A DNA stretch of 64,000 nucleotides. It comes from Salticus scenicus (taxonomy: Eukaryota > Arthropoda > Arachnida > Araneae > Salticidae). Shown piece after piece: positions 1 through 11,094 of the stretch. Where the stretch lies: positions 321,160,244 to 321,224,243 of the forward strand of contig OZ005652.1 of assembly GCA_963930645.1 (NCBI GenBank). Reading direction: 5' to 3'. Every line of letters starts with the position of its first letter. Position 1 is the first letter of the stretch. The translations under genes and the position numbers were made by a program. The notes beneath the pieces are model-generated. The model did not search any database. It was given only the letters and a program-made list of their open reading frames with translations, and was not told where the DNA came from.

Positions 1-104
1 TACTGATAACGCTGCCGAAGGCATCAGGAACCCGAAACAGTTGGCTAAAGGTATTAAAAAAATTCATTTTCACCGTGTTCTAAACTATTCTAATTTATTG
101 AATG
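1..104 (+). repeat. Truncated edge of a GCTGCC satellite array
   Basis: The first ~100 bases match one monomer of the arrays at 12495-14165 and 50600-53225: the GCTGCCGAAGGCA core, then 'ccgaaacagttggctaaaggt' style sequence and 'caccgtgttct'. The window boundary cuts it, so its full size is unknown. It runs straight into the C-rich minisatellite. Confidence 0.85.
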
Positions 105-905
105 AGGTCCCCCCAAGGCACAACTTTGACATGAGTCCCCCCCAGGCTCAACTTTAACATGAGTCCCCCCCTAGGTACCCCTATTTCAGTCGGTACAGCG
201 TTGTCGAATTTTTATAGGTCACTCTTAATAGTGCTAAGGGCCTATTTCAGTCGGTTTATTGAATGGTGATTTATTGAATGAAGTCCCTCCAAGGCACAAC
301 TTTGTCATGAGTCCCCCCCAAGGTACCTCTATTTCAGTCGGTACAGCGTTGTCGAATTTTTATACGTCACTCTTAATAGTGCTAAGGGCCTATTTCAGTC
401 GGTTTATTGAATAGGGATTTATTGAATGAAGTCCCCCCAAGGTACAACTTTGACATGAGTCCCCCCAAGGCCCAACTTTGACATGAGTCCCCCCCAAGGC
501 CCAACTTTGACATGAAACCCCCCCCCCCCAAGGCCCAACTTTGACATGAGTCCCCCCCAAGGTACCCCTATTTCAGTCGGTACAGCGTTGTCGAATTTTT
601 ATAGGTCACTCTTAATTAGTGCTAAGGGCCTATTTCAGTCGGTTTATTGAATGAAGTCCCCCCCAAGGCCCAACTTTGACATGAGTCCCCCCCAGACCCA
701 ACTTTGACATGATTCCCCCCTCAAGGTACAACTTTGACATGAGTCCCCCCATGGCCCAACTTTGACATGAGTCCCCCCAGGCCCAACTTTGACATGAGTC
801 CCCCCAAGGCCCAACTTTGACATGAGTTCCCCCCAAGGTACAACTTTGACATGAGTTCCCCCCCCAAGGCACACCTTTGACATGAGTCCCCCCCAAGGCA
901 CACCT
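105..905. repeat. C-rich minisatellite with a higher-order unit
   Basis: About fifteen copies of a ~28-30 bp unit (GAGTCCCCCCAAGG, CCAACTTTGACAT) alternate with three copies of a ~100 bp block containing CTATTTCAGTCGG, TACAGCGTTGTCG and GTGCTAAGGGCC (near 176-286, 318-425 and 558-655). The G-rich minus strand gives open frames of 60-94 residues, but these only translate the repeat and are not genes. The C runs vary from 5 to 10, consistent with slippage. Confidence 0.9.
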
Positions 906-1115
906 CCCCCTCATTGGGAAAAAGAGAAAAAACGTTGTTTTGCGGCTATAAGACAGTTTGGACTTCCAACGTTATTTGTTACAATATCTGCAGCTGAAAC
1001 ACATTGGTTTGATTTAATGAAAACTTTATCATGGAATTTAGATCGTCACGAATTAACTAAAGAAGAATTTGTCGATATTAACAAGTTTAGCAGTAGGCCT
1101 CTGGCACTAAATTAA
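906..1115 (+). pseudogene. Helitron Rep/helicase N-terminal domain fragment
   Basis: The frame reads PHWEKEKKRCFAAIRQ then FGLPTLFVTISAAETHW, the hallmark of the Helitron_like_N region (W, aromatic-A-IRQ-G-PT-F-T-SAA-E-W). Autonomous Helitrons encode a Rep nuclease/helicase of well over 1000 residues; only ~70 residues are visible here. The upstream side is minisatellite and the frame stops at 1115 with no helicase after it. I see no usable start, so this is a dead fragment. The residue pattern makes the family call fairly firm; which Helitron subgroup it came from cannot be told. Confidence 0.8.
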
Positions 1116-2184
1116 AATCTGTCAATGTCAGATTTTCATGTTTTAAATAATGAAATAATGTCGTGTCTGTATATTTTATTTATTTATTTTTTATTTTTTG
1201 ATAACCGTAATAAGGCCGAAACCTATCTGCATATTGTTCTTAAAAAATGATATTCGTATAAATGTCCTTAATGCAAGCTAAAAATTTATCATTAAAAGTT
1301 CCGCATTGTGGGGATCGTTTGTACGTTATTTCAAATCCACCAGTTGTGGTATTTTATGCTTAGTTACTCTGTCACAATAACGGTAAGAACTATCTCTTTG
1401 AGAGAAAACTTCAAGTGAGTTCTATTTCAAAGTAAACTTGATCAAAATACTTCCGGCTTATTCTCTTTTACGATCCGAAAAATTATTAAGCATTAATTAT
1501 GTTATGTTTTCAAGAGAAATGTAATATTGAAGGACACTTTGTCAAAATATTTTGTAATATTAGTTAAAGTTTCAAACACATGACAACACGTTTTAACACA
1601 AAATATCTAAATGCTGGAGTATAAAAATTAATGTTTTAATTTAAAAGTATATGAAACTAAGATAAATGCATGTCTGTAACCGCAATACACAAGGGCCTTC
1701 TGCACTATGAATAACGTTTTTTAACTCTGAATCACTCATCTCCATTTCTGTAGGGCAAATAAAACAGTTCTTTAAACAAGCACGGAAATAGGAAAATAAA
1801 ATCGTCTGCTTCGTTTAGAATTTTTTATAAACGTACAGTTAACAGTTTGAAAAAATCGCCTGTACTTCTATTTTTTAGTTTCACGGTGTTGCCACTAAGT
1901 AAAAAAATAACTCTCAGTTTTTATGGAATGCCCTTTGTATTTTTTAATTCATGATTTATTTGCTGAAACTCCCTTTAACCAACATTTAATCCGGTTGTCC
2001 TAAGGAGACTAGACGTGATAGAAAAAATCTGAGCCCAGATTCGGAATCAGCACGAAAAAAACGTCTAAGATCACCCAACAACGTCTCTAGGTTAAAATCT
2101 TTGTTGACCAGTGTAATTAATGTTTGTATAAATAAGTTAGAGTATGAGAAGTCGTTAAATAAAAAATAAATAAAAAATATTATA
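1116..2184. other. AT-rich stretch with no recognisable gene
   Basis: No long frame, RNA gene or clear repeat was recognised. A slightly GC-richer patch near 1985-2095 has no clear coding pattern. Confidence 0.6.
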
Positions 2185-2373
2185 ATAGGGTGTTGTATTT
2201 TTCTCCATATAGTAAGTTGTTTAATTTAACACTATTGCCCTTCATAAAAATTGAGGCCATACATATAATGATAAAGAAATTTTCGGTGTGTTCTTGTAAA
2301 AATCTACAAAAGATAGACTGGACATAATCTACACAGTTCGTGCGACGATGCCCTTTAACATGTATACACAATT
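2185..2373 (+). repeat. Left fragment of the ~170 bp tandem-array element
   Basis: It holds one degenerate monomer (ataatgataaagaaatttt, acagttcgtgcga) in the same orientation as the array at 11095-12310. It starts with the same TATTTTTCTCCATAT segment that precedes the related array at 26970, so this looks like the element's true 5' end. It is cut at GTATACACAATT (2362-2373), repeated as GTATATACAATT at 11095-11106 on the far side of the inserted transposons. Confidence 0.75.
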
Positions 2374-3146
2374 AATAACAGGAGACTTGGCGTTGGAATA
2401 TTAAAACCCGAATAAACTACTACGTCTGAAACGCCAAAGAAAAATATTTGTGATGCATACAGCTGTCTCGGTATCCTTAAGCTTACCGTCTTCAGTGCAA
2501 AAAGAATTCTGAATCTGGAGAAGTACTCGTATATATAGGAGTACTCGTATATATAGGAGTTCAGCCAATAGGATTATGGAAAAGGTGGGGAATGTGGCCA
2601 ATAGGTATTTAGGAATGTGTAGCTGTGTAAACAGTAGAAAAATTAAGAAAATGTGAAATGAATGCAAAAATTTCGAACAATCAGACAAATAGGGAACAGC
2701 GAAATCACAATTAACAAGGTTTTTAAAATTTTTATAAATATGTAAAGCTTCAAAGAAATCGAGTTCATGAATCTATTTAGATCTCCAAATTATTTTAGCT
2801 GAATTAAATTTAAAAATATGATTTTCCTCCCAGCAATGTTTAGAAATAGCCGATTTATTGGTTTCTTGTTTGCGGACGAAAGTCATATGTTCTTTTAGAC
2901 GAAATTTAAGACTGCGTTTAGTTTGGCCAATATATGATAAATCACACTGATAGGAAAGACTATAAATGTCCCAAGAATTATGCATATCAATGGGATCTTT
3001 TAACTGAGAAAAGGTGAGTTTATTGGAAGGCGAAAATATTATTTTAAAATCATATTGTTTGAGAATTTTAGCTATGGTTTGACTGGTTTTAGAAAAATCG
3101 GGTAAAACAATACTGATGTTAGAAGAGACTGATTTAGTAGACGAAA
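2374..3146 (-). pseudogene. Penelope-like element, 3' half with GIY-YIG endonuclease
   Basis: Reading leftwards from the copia insertion, the frame contains an endonuclease region with SYIGQTKRSLKFRLKEH and KSAISKHCWEENH, the GIY-YIG signature that Penelope-like elements carry after reverse transcriptase. One stop (2773-2775) interrupts it. The same frame then continues HELDFFEALHIYKN, NLVNCDFAVPYL, typical of the Penelope C-terminus. The untranslated end (CTGAAGACGGTAAGCTTAAGG region) also occurs at 10980-11094. The reverse transcriptase is missing: the copy is 5'-truncated and lies head-to-head with a second copy. The stop and truncation mean it is inactive. Confidence 0.85.
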
Positions 3147-3214
3147 TATTATAAATAATCAATATTCAATACATTAGATTGCGCATAGAGCGCTCATGTT
3201 TTAATCCAGTTTAA

Positions 3215-5016
3215 CCCATTTCGTACTGACGTTGCGAAAACGCAACATTTTCTTTATTATTTTTTCTGTGGAAAACTTTAAATTTTTTTGCTATAAAAAT
3301 ATTTTCCTATTAAAGTGGTGTCCAATACGCATAAAAGAAAAAAAAATCATTGGTCTGCAGTTGCATTTAATATTCGTTATAAAATAATGAATAATCATTG
3401 TTTTCCATTATTTTTATTGATTACTTTCAAGTTTCAGAGGTAGATGGCAGCACATGTCAAAATTACAGGCTAAAGTTTGTTTTGCTTTCTTTGAACTCTT
3501 AAAAACAAAATGGCATCAACAAGTAAGTAAACATTTTTTTTTCTATACTCTAAATTTCATTTTTTAAATAATGTTGCGAAAACGCAACGTCAGTCTAATG
3601 TGTGTTAAAAGATTTAGAGGATGTTTTCGTTCATTTCATGATCGATTTTTTATTTTTTGTAGGCGATTCTCGTAATTTACGAAAGGTACGACGTTGTTTA
3701 ACGATAAATGAAGCTTTAGAATATCTTCAAGCTCTTAGTGATGATTCCAGTTCCGAATCTGGAGAAGAAAATTATGAATTTGTCGTAATTCCACCTGACC
3801 CGGATGTTTTGACTGATGAAGAAACTATCGACGATAATGCTGTGGGTGAAAATAATCCATTTCCTAAAGATATCACAGGTGAGATCGATATTTTTTCTTC
3901 TAAAGTTAAGAAAAGTAAAAATAATACAGGTAAAAGAAAGAAAAATTTTACTTGGGAAAAATGTTCCCCTGCATATAATCAACAACCACAAGATGTAGAA
4001 AAACATTGCTATGATTCATTGAAACCTGCAAGAGTCAGTGTCAAATCATTTGCAAGCTTTAGAACCTATAGATGTATTTTAAGAAGGAAGTTCGAGATGA
4101 AGAAGGATAGATGAAGAAGGTGAGGAAGGAAGATGAAGGAAGAGAAAGAGATGAAGAAGGAAGTTCGTGGCACATATGATGTAGCATTCGATTCAAAGAA
4201 TGTTACTGTCGCTAGGTGGAACGACAATGCTGTTGTCACCGTACTGACAAATTGGGATGATACTGAGCCAGCAGCATATGCAAAACGCTACTCCAGAAAA
4301 AAAAAAAAAAAAAAAACTGTCCAAGTAAAACAACCCAAAGTCATTGCTGATTATAACAAACATATGGTGGGGTGGACATATTAGATAATTTTATATCAAA
4401 TTACAGAATAAATATAAAAGGAAAAAAATGGTGGTGGCCTATTTTCGTAAATTGCATTGATATTGCAAAAGTAAATGCTTGGAAACTTTATAGGGAATTT
4501 GTGGATTCCAAAACAACATTGCTAGACTTTCAAAGGGCAATTGCAGCGTCGTTATTAAAATAGGAAGTAGATATTTCATCAAATAAATCAAATTCATTTG
4601 ATATGAAAAATGATATAAACCCTATTCCTGAAACCACATGTACTGGTCGGCCATCCGCAATGCAAAATCACTTTTTACAGCAAAAACAAAAAGGATCGTA
4701 CAGGCCATATAATCACAAAAAATCCCGAAAATAAAAGATGGAGGTGTAAAATGTGCAGTAGTCAGACAGTAACAATGTGTAAAAAATGTAATGTTGCTGT
4801 ACATGCTAAAAGTTTTGAAGATTTCCATGATTCCCAAAAATGATGCTTTATATACTGCTTTGGACTGACGTTGCGTTTTCGCAACATTCTGTATTTTAAA
4901 AAATATTAAAGCTAATTTTCTGAAATTTTATATTTGTCTTATTTTATGTCTCATTAGACAGGAAATCAAATTTTATGCGTATAGGATAACTGTAACCATG
5001 ACCGGTACTGAATGGG
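3215..5016 (+). mobile_element. piggyBac element, internally deleted
   Basis: TTAA target duplications lie at 3211-3214 and 5017-5020. The termini match as inverted repeats: CCCATTTCGTACTGACG at the left, and CCCATTCAGTACCGGTC read inward from the right. The 1.8 kb body holds remains of a transposase and three palindromic motifs of the form GTTGCG-4nt-CGCAAC or its variant. The empty version of the site is present in the sister LTR near 10055, proving this was an insertion. Confidence 0.93.
3510..4843 (+). pseudogene. piggyBac transposase, catalytic core deleted
   Basis: A start ATG at 3510 followed by GTAAGT (3523) and an AG at 3662 predicts a 140 bp intron that joins MAST to SDSRNLRKVRRCLTINEAL in frame. 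Next comes the acidic PGBD-type segment (VVIPPDPDVLTDEETIDD). The homologous C-terminal part follows: RGTYDVAFDSKNVTVARWND, then RINIKGKKWWWPIF with NAWKLYR, and a cysteine-rich end (CKMCSSQTVTMCKKCNV, SFEDFH). Between about 4080 and 4165 the DDD catalytic region is gone, replaced by a purine-rich GATGAAGAAGG stretch. Frame breaks and an A run (4299-4316) add further damage, so it cannot encode an active enzyme. Confidence 0.88.
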
Positions 5017-5644
5017 TTAAAGAATAATATTTAAATATTTATGTTTATTCAATTTTACGAGAGAGCTGAAAGAATGTATATTAAGTTCAAAGTTAGTAAC
5101 CATATATCAATAGTTTACATGAAGGTAAGATTTGTACTCACCTTCTCTTCCAGTCCAGGATTAGATGTTCAGCATCAGTATTACACATCTTTCATCAGTA
5201 TCGGAATCTGTAAATAGACTGTGTGTTTTGGAGAAAAAAAAATTAATATTTGTTAATTATGTAATTAATGAATACATCAATAAAATAGCTCTTTTTTCGA
5301 TACTGTATATCATTTAATTCTTGATTATTATATCCATTTATAAGTATATTTATATAGTTAAAATATTATATTGTTACGGAGCAGCTCCGATTATGCCGGT
5401 TACATTTTTAAAGGATGAATACATGTATATGAAGAGAACGCGCGAGAGAAAGTTTATAAAAATGCTGATTAAAACAGTCCAAAGGGTGAAAGCTGGGAGC
5501 GGTTCATTCCTCTTTGCAACATGTACATTAACGAAGATTGTCTCTAGGATAAAAAGTTTATTGGAATAAGAGTTCTTGAATAGCGAAATATCAAACACAA
5601 ATTATTTCAGTTTTTCTTTCATTTTTACATCACCCCTACTTGTT

Positions 5645-8406
5645 TTATATTTCGCTGTAATCAAGTAAGTTCAGATTTTTCCTGAGTTTTAGGAGAGTCG
5701 TCTTTGGTAATGGCTTGGTTAGGATATCACCTGTCATGTTGCTGCTATCAACATATTCCAACTTTATTATCTTATTTTCGTAAAGTTCCTTTATAAGATG
5801 ATATTTCAGGTCGATATGCTTAGAGCGTGATTGGTATTTGTTGGATTCTATCAGTTTGATGCATGCTTGGTTGTCTTCAAATATATTTATTGGATTTTTC
5901 TGTTTTAAATCTAGATCCTCTAGCAGTCGCAGCAGCCACACAGTTTCTTGAGCTGCATTGCCGGCAGAGACGTATTCTGCCTCAGCGGTAGATAATGTAA
6001 TATGTTACTTTGTTTTCTTGAAACCCAATATATTGGGTTCTGTCCAATAAAGAAAACGTTGCCAGTGACTGATTTTTGGTCATTGGGATCGTTGGCAAAG
6101 TCTGAATCTGCATATACTGTTAACACTGGCACTGCGTTTTTATTATACGCTAACTTTAAATTTATTGTTGACTTAAGATACCTCATGACCTTTTTCACAG
6201 CTTCCCAGTCACACTATCTAGGGTTTTCATTATGTCTGGACAGAAAGTTGACAGCCGCACTTATATCTGGTCGACATGTTGTGGAAATGTACAATAATGC
6301 CCCTACTGCTTTTCTGTAATCTGTATTGTTTGGCAAAAAAATGTCGTTATTATTATTTTTTAAATAATTTGTATCCATTGGGATATTAGTAGGTTTTGAA
6401 TCTGTTAAGTTAAACTTGTCTATTAATTGTTTAATTTTATTGGTTTGATCTAATAACAATGTGTTTGTTATCCGGTCTAGAAATGTTTATGCGTAGATAA
6501 TTAACTACATTCCCTAGGTTAGCAATTTTATATTCGCGACTGGGTTTTTCAGTAATTTCTTTTATGTCGTTTTTAGTTCCAGCGATTAATATATCATCTA
6601 CGTACACTAGCACGTAGACTTTTCTACCGTTAATACTTCTTTTATATAGACATTTATCAGCTTGACTTTGTGTAAAATTTAGATTAATTAATGTCTCATT
6701 TATTTTCAAGTTCCACGCTCTGGCTGCCTGCTTGAGACCATAGATTGCTTTATTTAGTCTACAAACCTTTTTCTCATCCCCGGAATTTATAAATCCTTCT
6801 GGTTGTGACATGTAAATTGTTTCTTCTAATTCCCCATGCAAAAACGCGGTTTTTACAACTAAATGATTTAATTCTAGATTATTGTATAGTGCCATGACTA
6901 AAAATGATCTGATAGTTGTGTGAGACACCCTGGGGCAAATGTCTCATCGTAATCCACCCCGTATTTTTGGCTAAATCCTTTCGCCACCAACCTCGCTTTA
7001 TATTTTTGAATTTCTCCCATATGATTGTATTTGGCTTTGAACGCCCATTTGGAACCTACTATATGTGCGTTGGGTGGAGGGTCTACTAATGTCCATGTAT
7101 TATTCTCTTTGAGTGAATAATTTCATGTTTGGCTGCTTTTAGCCAATTTTCTTTTTCTACAGGGTTTTTTAATTCTAATATTTCACGAAAGGTTTTAGGT
7201 TCGACTACATTTAAGGTATCTGTTAACAAAGCGAATCTATCAGGTGGAACGCCTTTGTTGGCTCTTTCTGATCTTCTGGGAATATTTTGATCTGAAATTT
7301 CCTCATTCTGTAAATTTGGTTCCTCAGTGTGATCCGATTCCTGATTTTGTTCAGTTAAAACTACCGGAAATGATGATTTACTATTTATTTCGCCAGTACC
7401 TGTTTAATTTTTATTTTCATTCATTAGTAGCTGATTATCGTCATTGTTATTGCTTATTTCACGCATTTGATCTGTTTCGATAAATTTGACCGTTCTACAT
7501 ATTTTTACATTATCATCTATGTAAATTCTATATTCCTTACTTCTGAGGTCATATCCCACGAATGTACCCAATTTAGCCTTGCTGTCTAGTTTCCTTCTAT
7601 TTATTTTATGAGTATATATGTATGCTTTACAACCAAAAGTTTTAATATTTGAAAGATCTGGTTTGTTTCCTGTCCACCTTTCATACGGTGTTACTTCGCA
7701 AGCTCTGTGGGTAATCTGTTTTGCAAATAAGTTGCGGTCATAACAGCTTCGCCCCAGAATTTATTTGGTAATCCGCTCTGTTTTAGTAAAATCCTAGTCA
7801 TTTCAACTAAGGTTCTGTTTTTTCTTTCCGCGACGGCGTTTTGAGGTGAACAGTGAGGTACAATAAGTTGATGTTCTATTCCCTCATTGGTGAGAAATTC
7901 TTCGAATTCTTTACTTGTATATTCCCCACAATTGTCTGAGCGGAGTATTTTTATTTTCCTTCCAAACCTATTCGCAGTTAACGCATGAGATTCTTTAAAT
8001 TTTTCGAATGCTTCACTTTTATATTTCAATAGATGTGTAAACGTATATCGGCTATAATCATCAATGAATGTTAGGAAGTAATTTTTACCACCTACGGTCA
8101 ACGTTTGAAAAGGTCCGCATATATCCGAGTGGACTAGATCTAGGGGTCTGTTAGCTCGGTAATTAGCCTTTTTTGGATATGAGTTGTCTTCTAGTTTCGA
8201 AACTATACATATTTCGCATTCCTCATAATGTCTACACTTATTCAAATTTATTCCTGTTGCCATGTTCTTCCCGTAAGCTCCCTGATCTGTTGTTAATTTT
8301 TGTGACCTAACCGCTGATGCCAAATTCTAATACAATTTTTATCATTGCATGTTTCTGCAATGTTTATACTTTCGATAAATTTTTATGTGTTTTTATCTCA
8401 TATAAA
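5645..8406 (-). pseudogene. Copia integrase, reverse transcriptase and RNase H, broken
   Basis: Domains in order: integrase zinc region (WHQRLGH near 8300, then CRHYEECEIC), integrase core with D (HSDICGPF), D (ILRSDNCGEY) and E (NAVAERKNRTL) at 7691-8323, linker, and reverse transcriptase (DETFAPG, VKTAFLHGELEETIYM, LVYVDDIL) at about 6437-7080. Connection and RNase H follow (VYADSDFAND, YLPLRQNTSLPAMQLKKL, NPINIFEDNQACI, SKHIDLKYHLI) at 5645-6450. The pieces fall in different frames with at least four breaks (near 8320, 7690, 6440 and 5930), so no continuous polyprotein is possible. The catalytic residues themselves are mostly intact, suggesting moderate age. Confidence 0.9.
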
Positions 8407-9498
8407 TTATCGGTTAGCCTCAATGTATGTTTTGTTTTTGTATTTAATTTGACATTTTTTGGCTTTGAATATGGCAACACAGCCATTCTCAGTTGCTTTC
8501 TTTATCGAGATCAAATTAGTAGCCATGTCAGGGATATATAATACATCTTTTAATGTAATACTGTTCGTTTCTTTATCAGAGTTAACTACATCTATATTTA
8601 TGTCCCCATGTCCCTGAGAAACTACGGTCTGTCCGTTTGCTAGCATTACATTTACTTTTTCGTCGCTTTTTAAACATGTAAATTTACGCAAATCGTTGCA
8701 GACATGCGCACTGCTTCCACTATCGACAATGAAACCATCATTTTCAGTTTTGTCTATAATAAAAGTTAAATTTTTCAGTTTATTCTCTGTTTCTTTAATT
8801 AACTGTGTTTTTTGTTTACCTCTATATTTAGTACTGTTCCCACTACTGTTATTGAAATTATTGTTTTTGCGGTGTGGGTTACCTCCTCTGGGCTTTATGT
8901 GCCAACACTCATTTCGGGTATGTGAGGATTTTTTGCAGTAAGTGCAATATTTGCGAGTTTGTGTTTTGTTTTTAACGTGCATTTTATATGCGTTTTCTCC
9001 CTGAGTGTTTTTGTTTTGTGTTCTTTTAATGTATTCATCTGTTAGTTTATTTCGTATAAATTCGGCTGTCAGTTCCTGTTCATTTCTGCTGTCAATAGCA
9101 GTGATGAATGTATCATACGAGGGGGGGAGAGAACATAACATTAGCGCTGCCAAATGCTGGTCATGTATCTCTTCACCTATTGCCAGTAATTTATCGCGTA
9201 TTTGATAAATATTTGTAATATGTTCCACTAAATTTCCATGTTCAGCCAATTTAGCTGAGTATAATTTGCGCAACAGAAATAGTTTATTTGTTAAATTTGC
9301 CCTTTGATGAATGTTCTGGAGTGTTCCCCAGGTCGCTTTAGCTGTCGCCAACTGTCTGACATTGATGATTTGACTATCGTCAATTGACAAATTTATGAAG
9401 GCTCTGGCCTTTTTGTCCTTTGCCTGCCACTCGGCGGTCAAAGGTTCTGGGGGTTGATCCGTAATAACACTGTATAGGTCCTCTTTTATTAGGACCAT
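8407..9498 (-). CDS. Copia Gag and protease segment
   Basis: The 363-residue frame begins MVLIKEDLYSVITDQ and contains the UBN2-type Gag region, a zinc knuckle (CTYCKKSSHTRNEC; residues spaced CX2C and HX4C) and the aspartic protease active site (FIVDSGSSAHVCND). Homology continues upstream of the ATG (LNNTNYDLWCFKIEM, to about 9570), where a stop occurs without an ATG, so the original start appears lost. The upstream edge shows a triplicated TATCTTTGGAT. Gag packages element RNA and the protease would process the polyprotein. It ends at a stop before the integrase. Confidence 0.88.
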   Translation of the reverse strand: MVLIKEDLYSVITDQPPEPLTAEWQAKDKKARAFINLSIDDSQIINVRQLATAKATWGTLQNIHQRANLTNKLFLLRKLYSAKLAEHGNLVEHITNIYQIRDKLLAIGEEIHDQHLAALMLCSLPPSYDTFITAIDSRNEQELTAEFIRNKLTDEYIKRTQNKNTQGENAYKMHVKNKTQTRKYCTYCKKSSHTRNECWHIKPRGGNPHRKNNNFNNSSGNSTKYRGKQKTQLIKETENKLKNLTFIIDKTENDGFIVDSGSSAHVCNDLRKFTCLKSDEKVNVMLANGQTVVSQGHGDINIDVVNSDKETNSITLKDVLYIPDMATNLISIKKATENGCVAIFKAKKCQIKYKNKTYIEANR

Positions 9499-9579
9499 TT
9501 CGATTTTAAAACACCATAAATCATAATTGGTGTTATTCAGTTTCTCTACTAATGGTATATCTTTGGATGATGTTTATCT

Positions 9580-9992
9580 TTGGATAATGTTATATCTTTG
9601 GATTTACTTTTATTTATATTGTTTTTTTTTTCAAAACTGAAATTTAATTTATTTATTTATATTCAAAATTATGTGTGCATATATTTAATCATTATAGATA
9701 ATTGGTAAGCAGATTTTTTTGTTGTTGTTGTAGTTCTATATATATATTTTATAACACCTTTATAACACACCAATTATATATATATATAGATAGATAGATA
9801 TAGATATCATTACTACACTTTCTTTATTTTCATTTCTTCTTTTGTAACCATTTATGCATATTTTAATAAAATATATCTTTGTTATTATTATTCTTATTTA
9901 TATTGCAATATAATTCAGCTCTCTTTTTTTTCATTCAGATTGCCTATAGGGCAATTTCCTGGATAAAACTGAGACTCTCAGTCTCGCAAATC
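9580..9992 (-). other. Copia leader region, AT-rich
   Basis: Sequence between the 5' LTR and Gag. It holds AT and TAGA microsatellites (about 9738-9805) and T runs but no reading frame; probably an expanded leader. Confidence 0.6.
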
Positions 9993-10678
9993 TATTATAA
10001 ATAATCAATATTCAATACATTAGATTGCGCATAGCGCGCTCATGTTTTAATCCAGTTTGATGAATAATATTTAAATATTTATGTTTATTCAATTTAACAA
10101 GAGAGCTGAAAGAATGTATATTAAGTTCAAAGTTAGTAACGATATCAATAGTTTATATGAAGGTAAGATTTGTACTCACCATCTCTTCCAGTGCAGGATT
10201 AGATGTTCAGCATCAGTATTACACATCTTTCATCAGTATCGGAATCTGTAAATAGACTGTATGTTTTGGAGAAAAAAAAATAATGTTTGTTAATTATGTA
10301 ATTAATGAATACATCAATAAAATAGCTCTTGTTTCGATACTGTATATCATTTAATTCTTGATTATTATATCCATTTATAAGTATATTTATATAGTTAAAA
10401 TATTATATTGTTACGGAGCATTTAACAGAGCTCCGATTATCCCGGTTACATTTTTAAAGAATGAATACATGTATATGAAGAGAACGCGCGAGAGAAAATT
10501 TATAAAATTGCAGATTAAAACAGTTCAAAGGGTGAAAGCTGGGAGCGGTTCATTTCTCTTTGCAACATGTACATTAACGAAGATTGTCTCTAGGATAAAA
10601 CGTTTATTGGAATAAAAGTTCTTGAATAGCGAAATATCAAATACAAATTATTTCAGTTTTTCTTTCATTTTTACATCA
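9993..10678 (-). repeat. Copia 5' LTR, uninterrupted
   Basis: This 686 bp repeat is the partner of the interrupted LTR. The site corresponding to the piggyBac insertion reads ccagtttgatgaataatat, i.e. empty. The leader next to it carries a small hairpin (GAGACT..AGTCTC near 9971-9985) where a primer-binding site would lie; no standard tRNA 3' end match was recognised. Confidence 0.9.
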
Positions 10679-10683
10679 CGAAA

Positions 10684-11094
10684 TACGAGGGAGTTGTAAT
10701 TTTTGAATTTGCAGACCTAAATCCATTCATGAACTAGATTACTTTGAAGCTTTTCATATTTATAAAAATTTTAAAAACCTTGTAAATTGGGATTTCGCTA
10801 TCCCCTATTTGTCTGTTTGTTGGAAATTTTTGCATTCATTCCACATTTTCTTAATTTTTCTAATGTTTACACAGCTACACATTCCTAAATTCCTATTGGC
10901 CACACTCCCCACCTTTTGCGCAATCCTGTTGGTTGAACTAAATTCGGTCCCTCTCCTATATATACGAGCACTTCTCCAGATTGAGAATTCTTTTTGCACT
11001 GAAGACGGTAAGCTTAAGGCTACCGAAACAGCTGTATGCATCTCAAATATTTTTCTTTGGCGTTACTGAGGTAGTAGTTTATTCGGGTTTTAAT
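10684..11094 (+). pseudogene. Second Penelope-like element, 3' end, opposite orientation
   Basis: This is the mirror copy of 2374-2790. Plus-strand translation gives IHELDYFEAFHIYKN, NLVNWDFAIPYLSVCWKF and then the same terminal region (ATTCTTTTTGCACTGAAGACGG, CCGAAACAGCTGTATGCATC, TTTATTCGGGTTTTAAT). Only the last part of the coding region and the 3' region are present. With the left copy it forms a head-to-head pair flanked by 12 bp repeats in the array, as known for some Penelope insertions. Confidence 0.83.

Larger units (their letters stand above)
3147..5632 (-). repeat. Copia 3' LTR, interrupted by piggyBac
   Basis: 3147-3210 plus 5021-5632 rebuild a ~680 bp repeat matching 9993-10678 with scattered substitutions and a ~9 bp gap (near 5390, opposite 10430). 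A polypurine tract lies directly upstream on the minus strand, fixing the inner edge at 5632. Confidence 0.9.
3147..10678 (-). mobile_element. Ty1/copia LTR retrotransposon, decayed, nested in Penelope
   Basis: The element runs right to left: 5' LTR (9993-10678), leader, Gag, protease, integrase, reverse transcriptase, RNase H, polypurine tract (AGTAGGGG, just above 5632) and 3' LTR (3147-5632). The integrase-before-reverse-transcriptase order defines copia. The flanks carry CGAAA at 3142-3146 and 10679-10683, a 5 bp target duplication. LTRs start TG but end TA rather than CA. Without the piggyBac insert the element is about 5.7 kb. Several frameshifts and stops make it defective. Confidence 0.93.

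Noticed and set aside
630..914. Overlapping minus-strand frames of 60-94 residues
   Set aside because: They only translate the C-rich minisatellite in different phases; similar peptides appear in all three frames.
10358..10615. 85-residue frame present twice (also 5321-5569)
   Set aside because: It lies inside the copia LTRs and is antisense to the element; duplicated because the LTR is duplicated.
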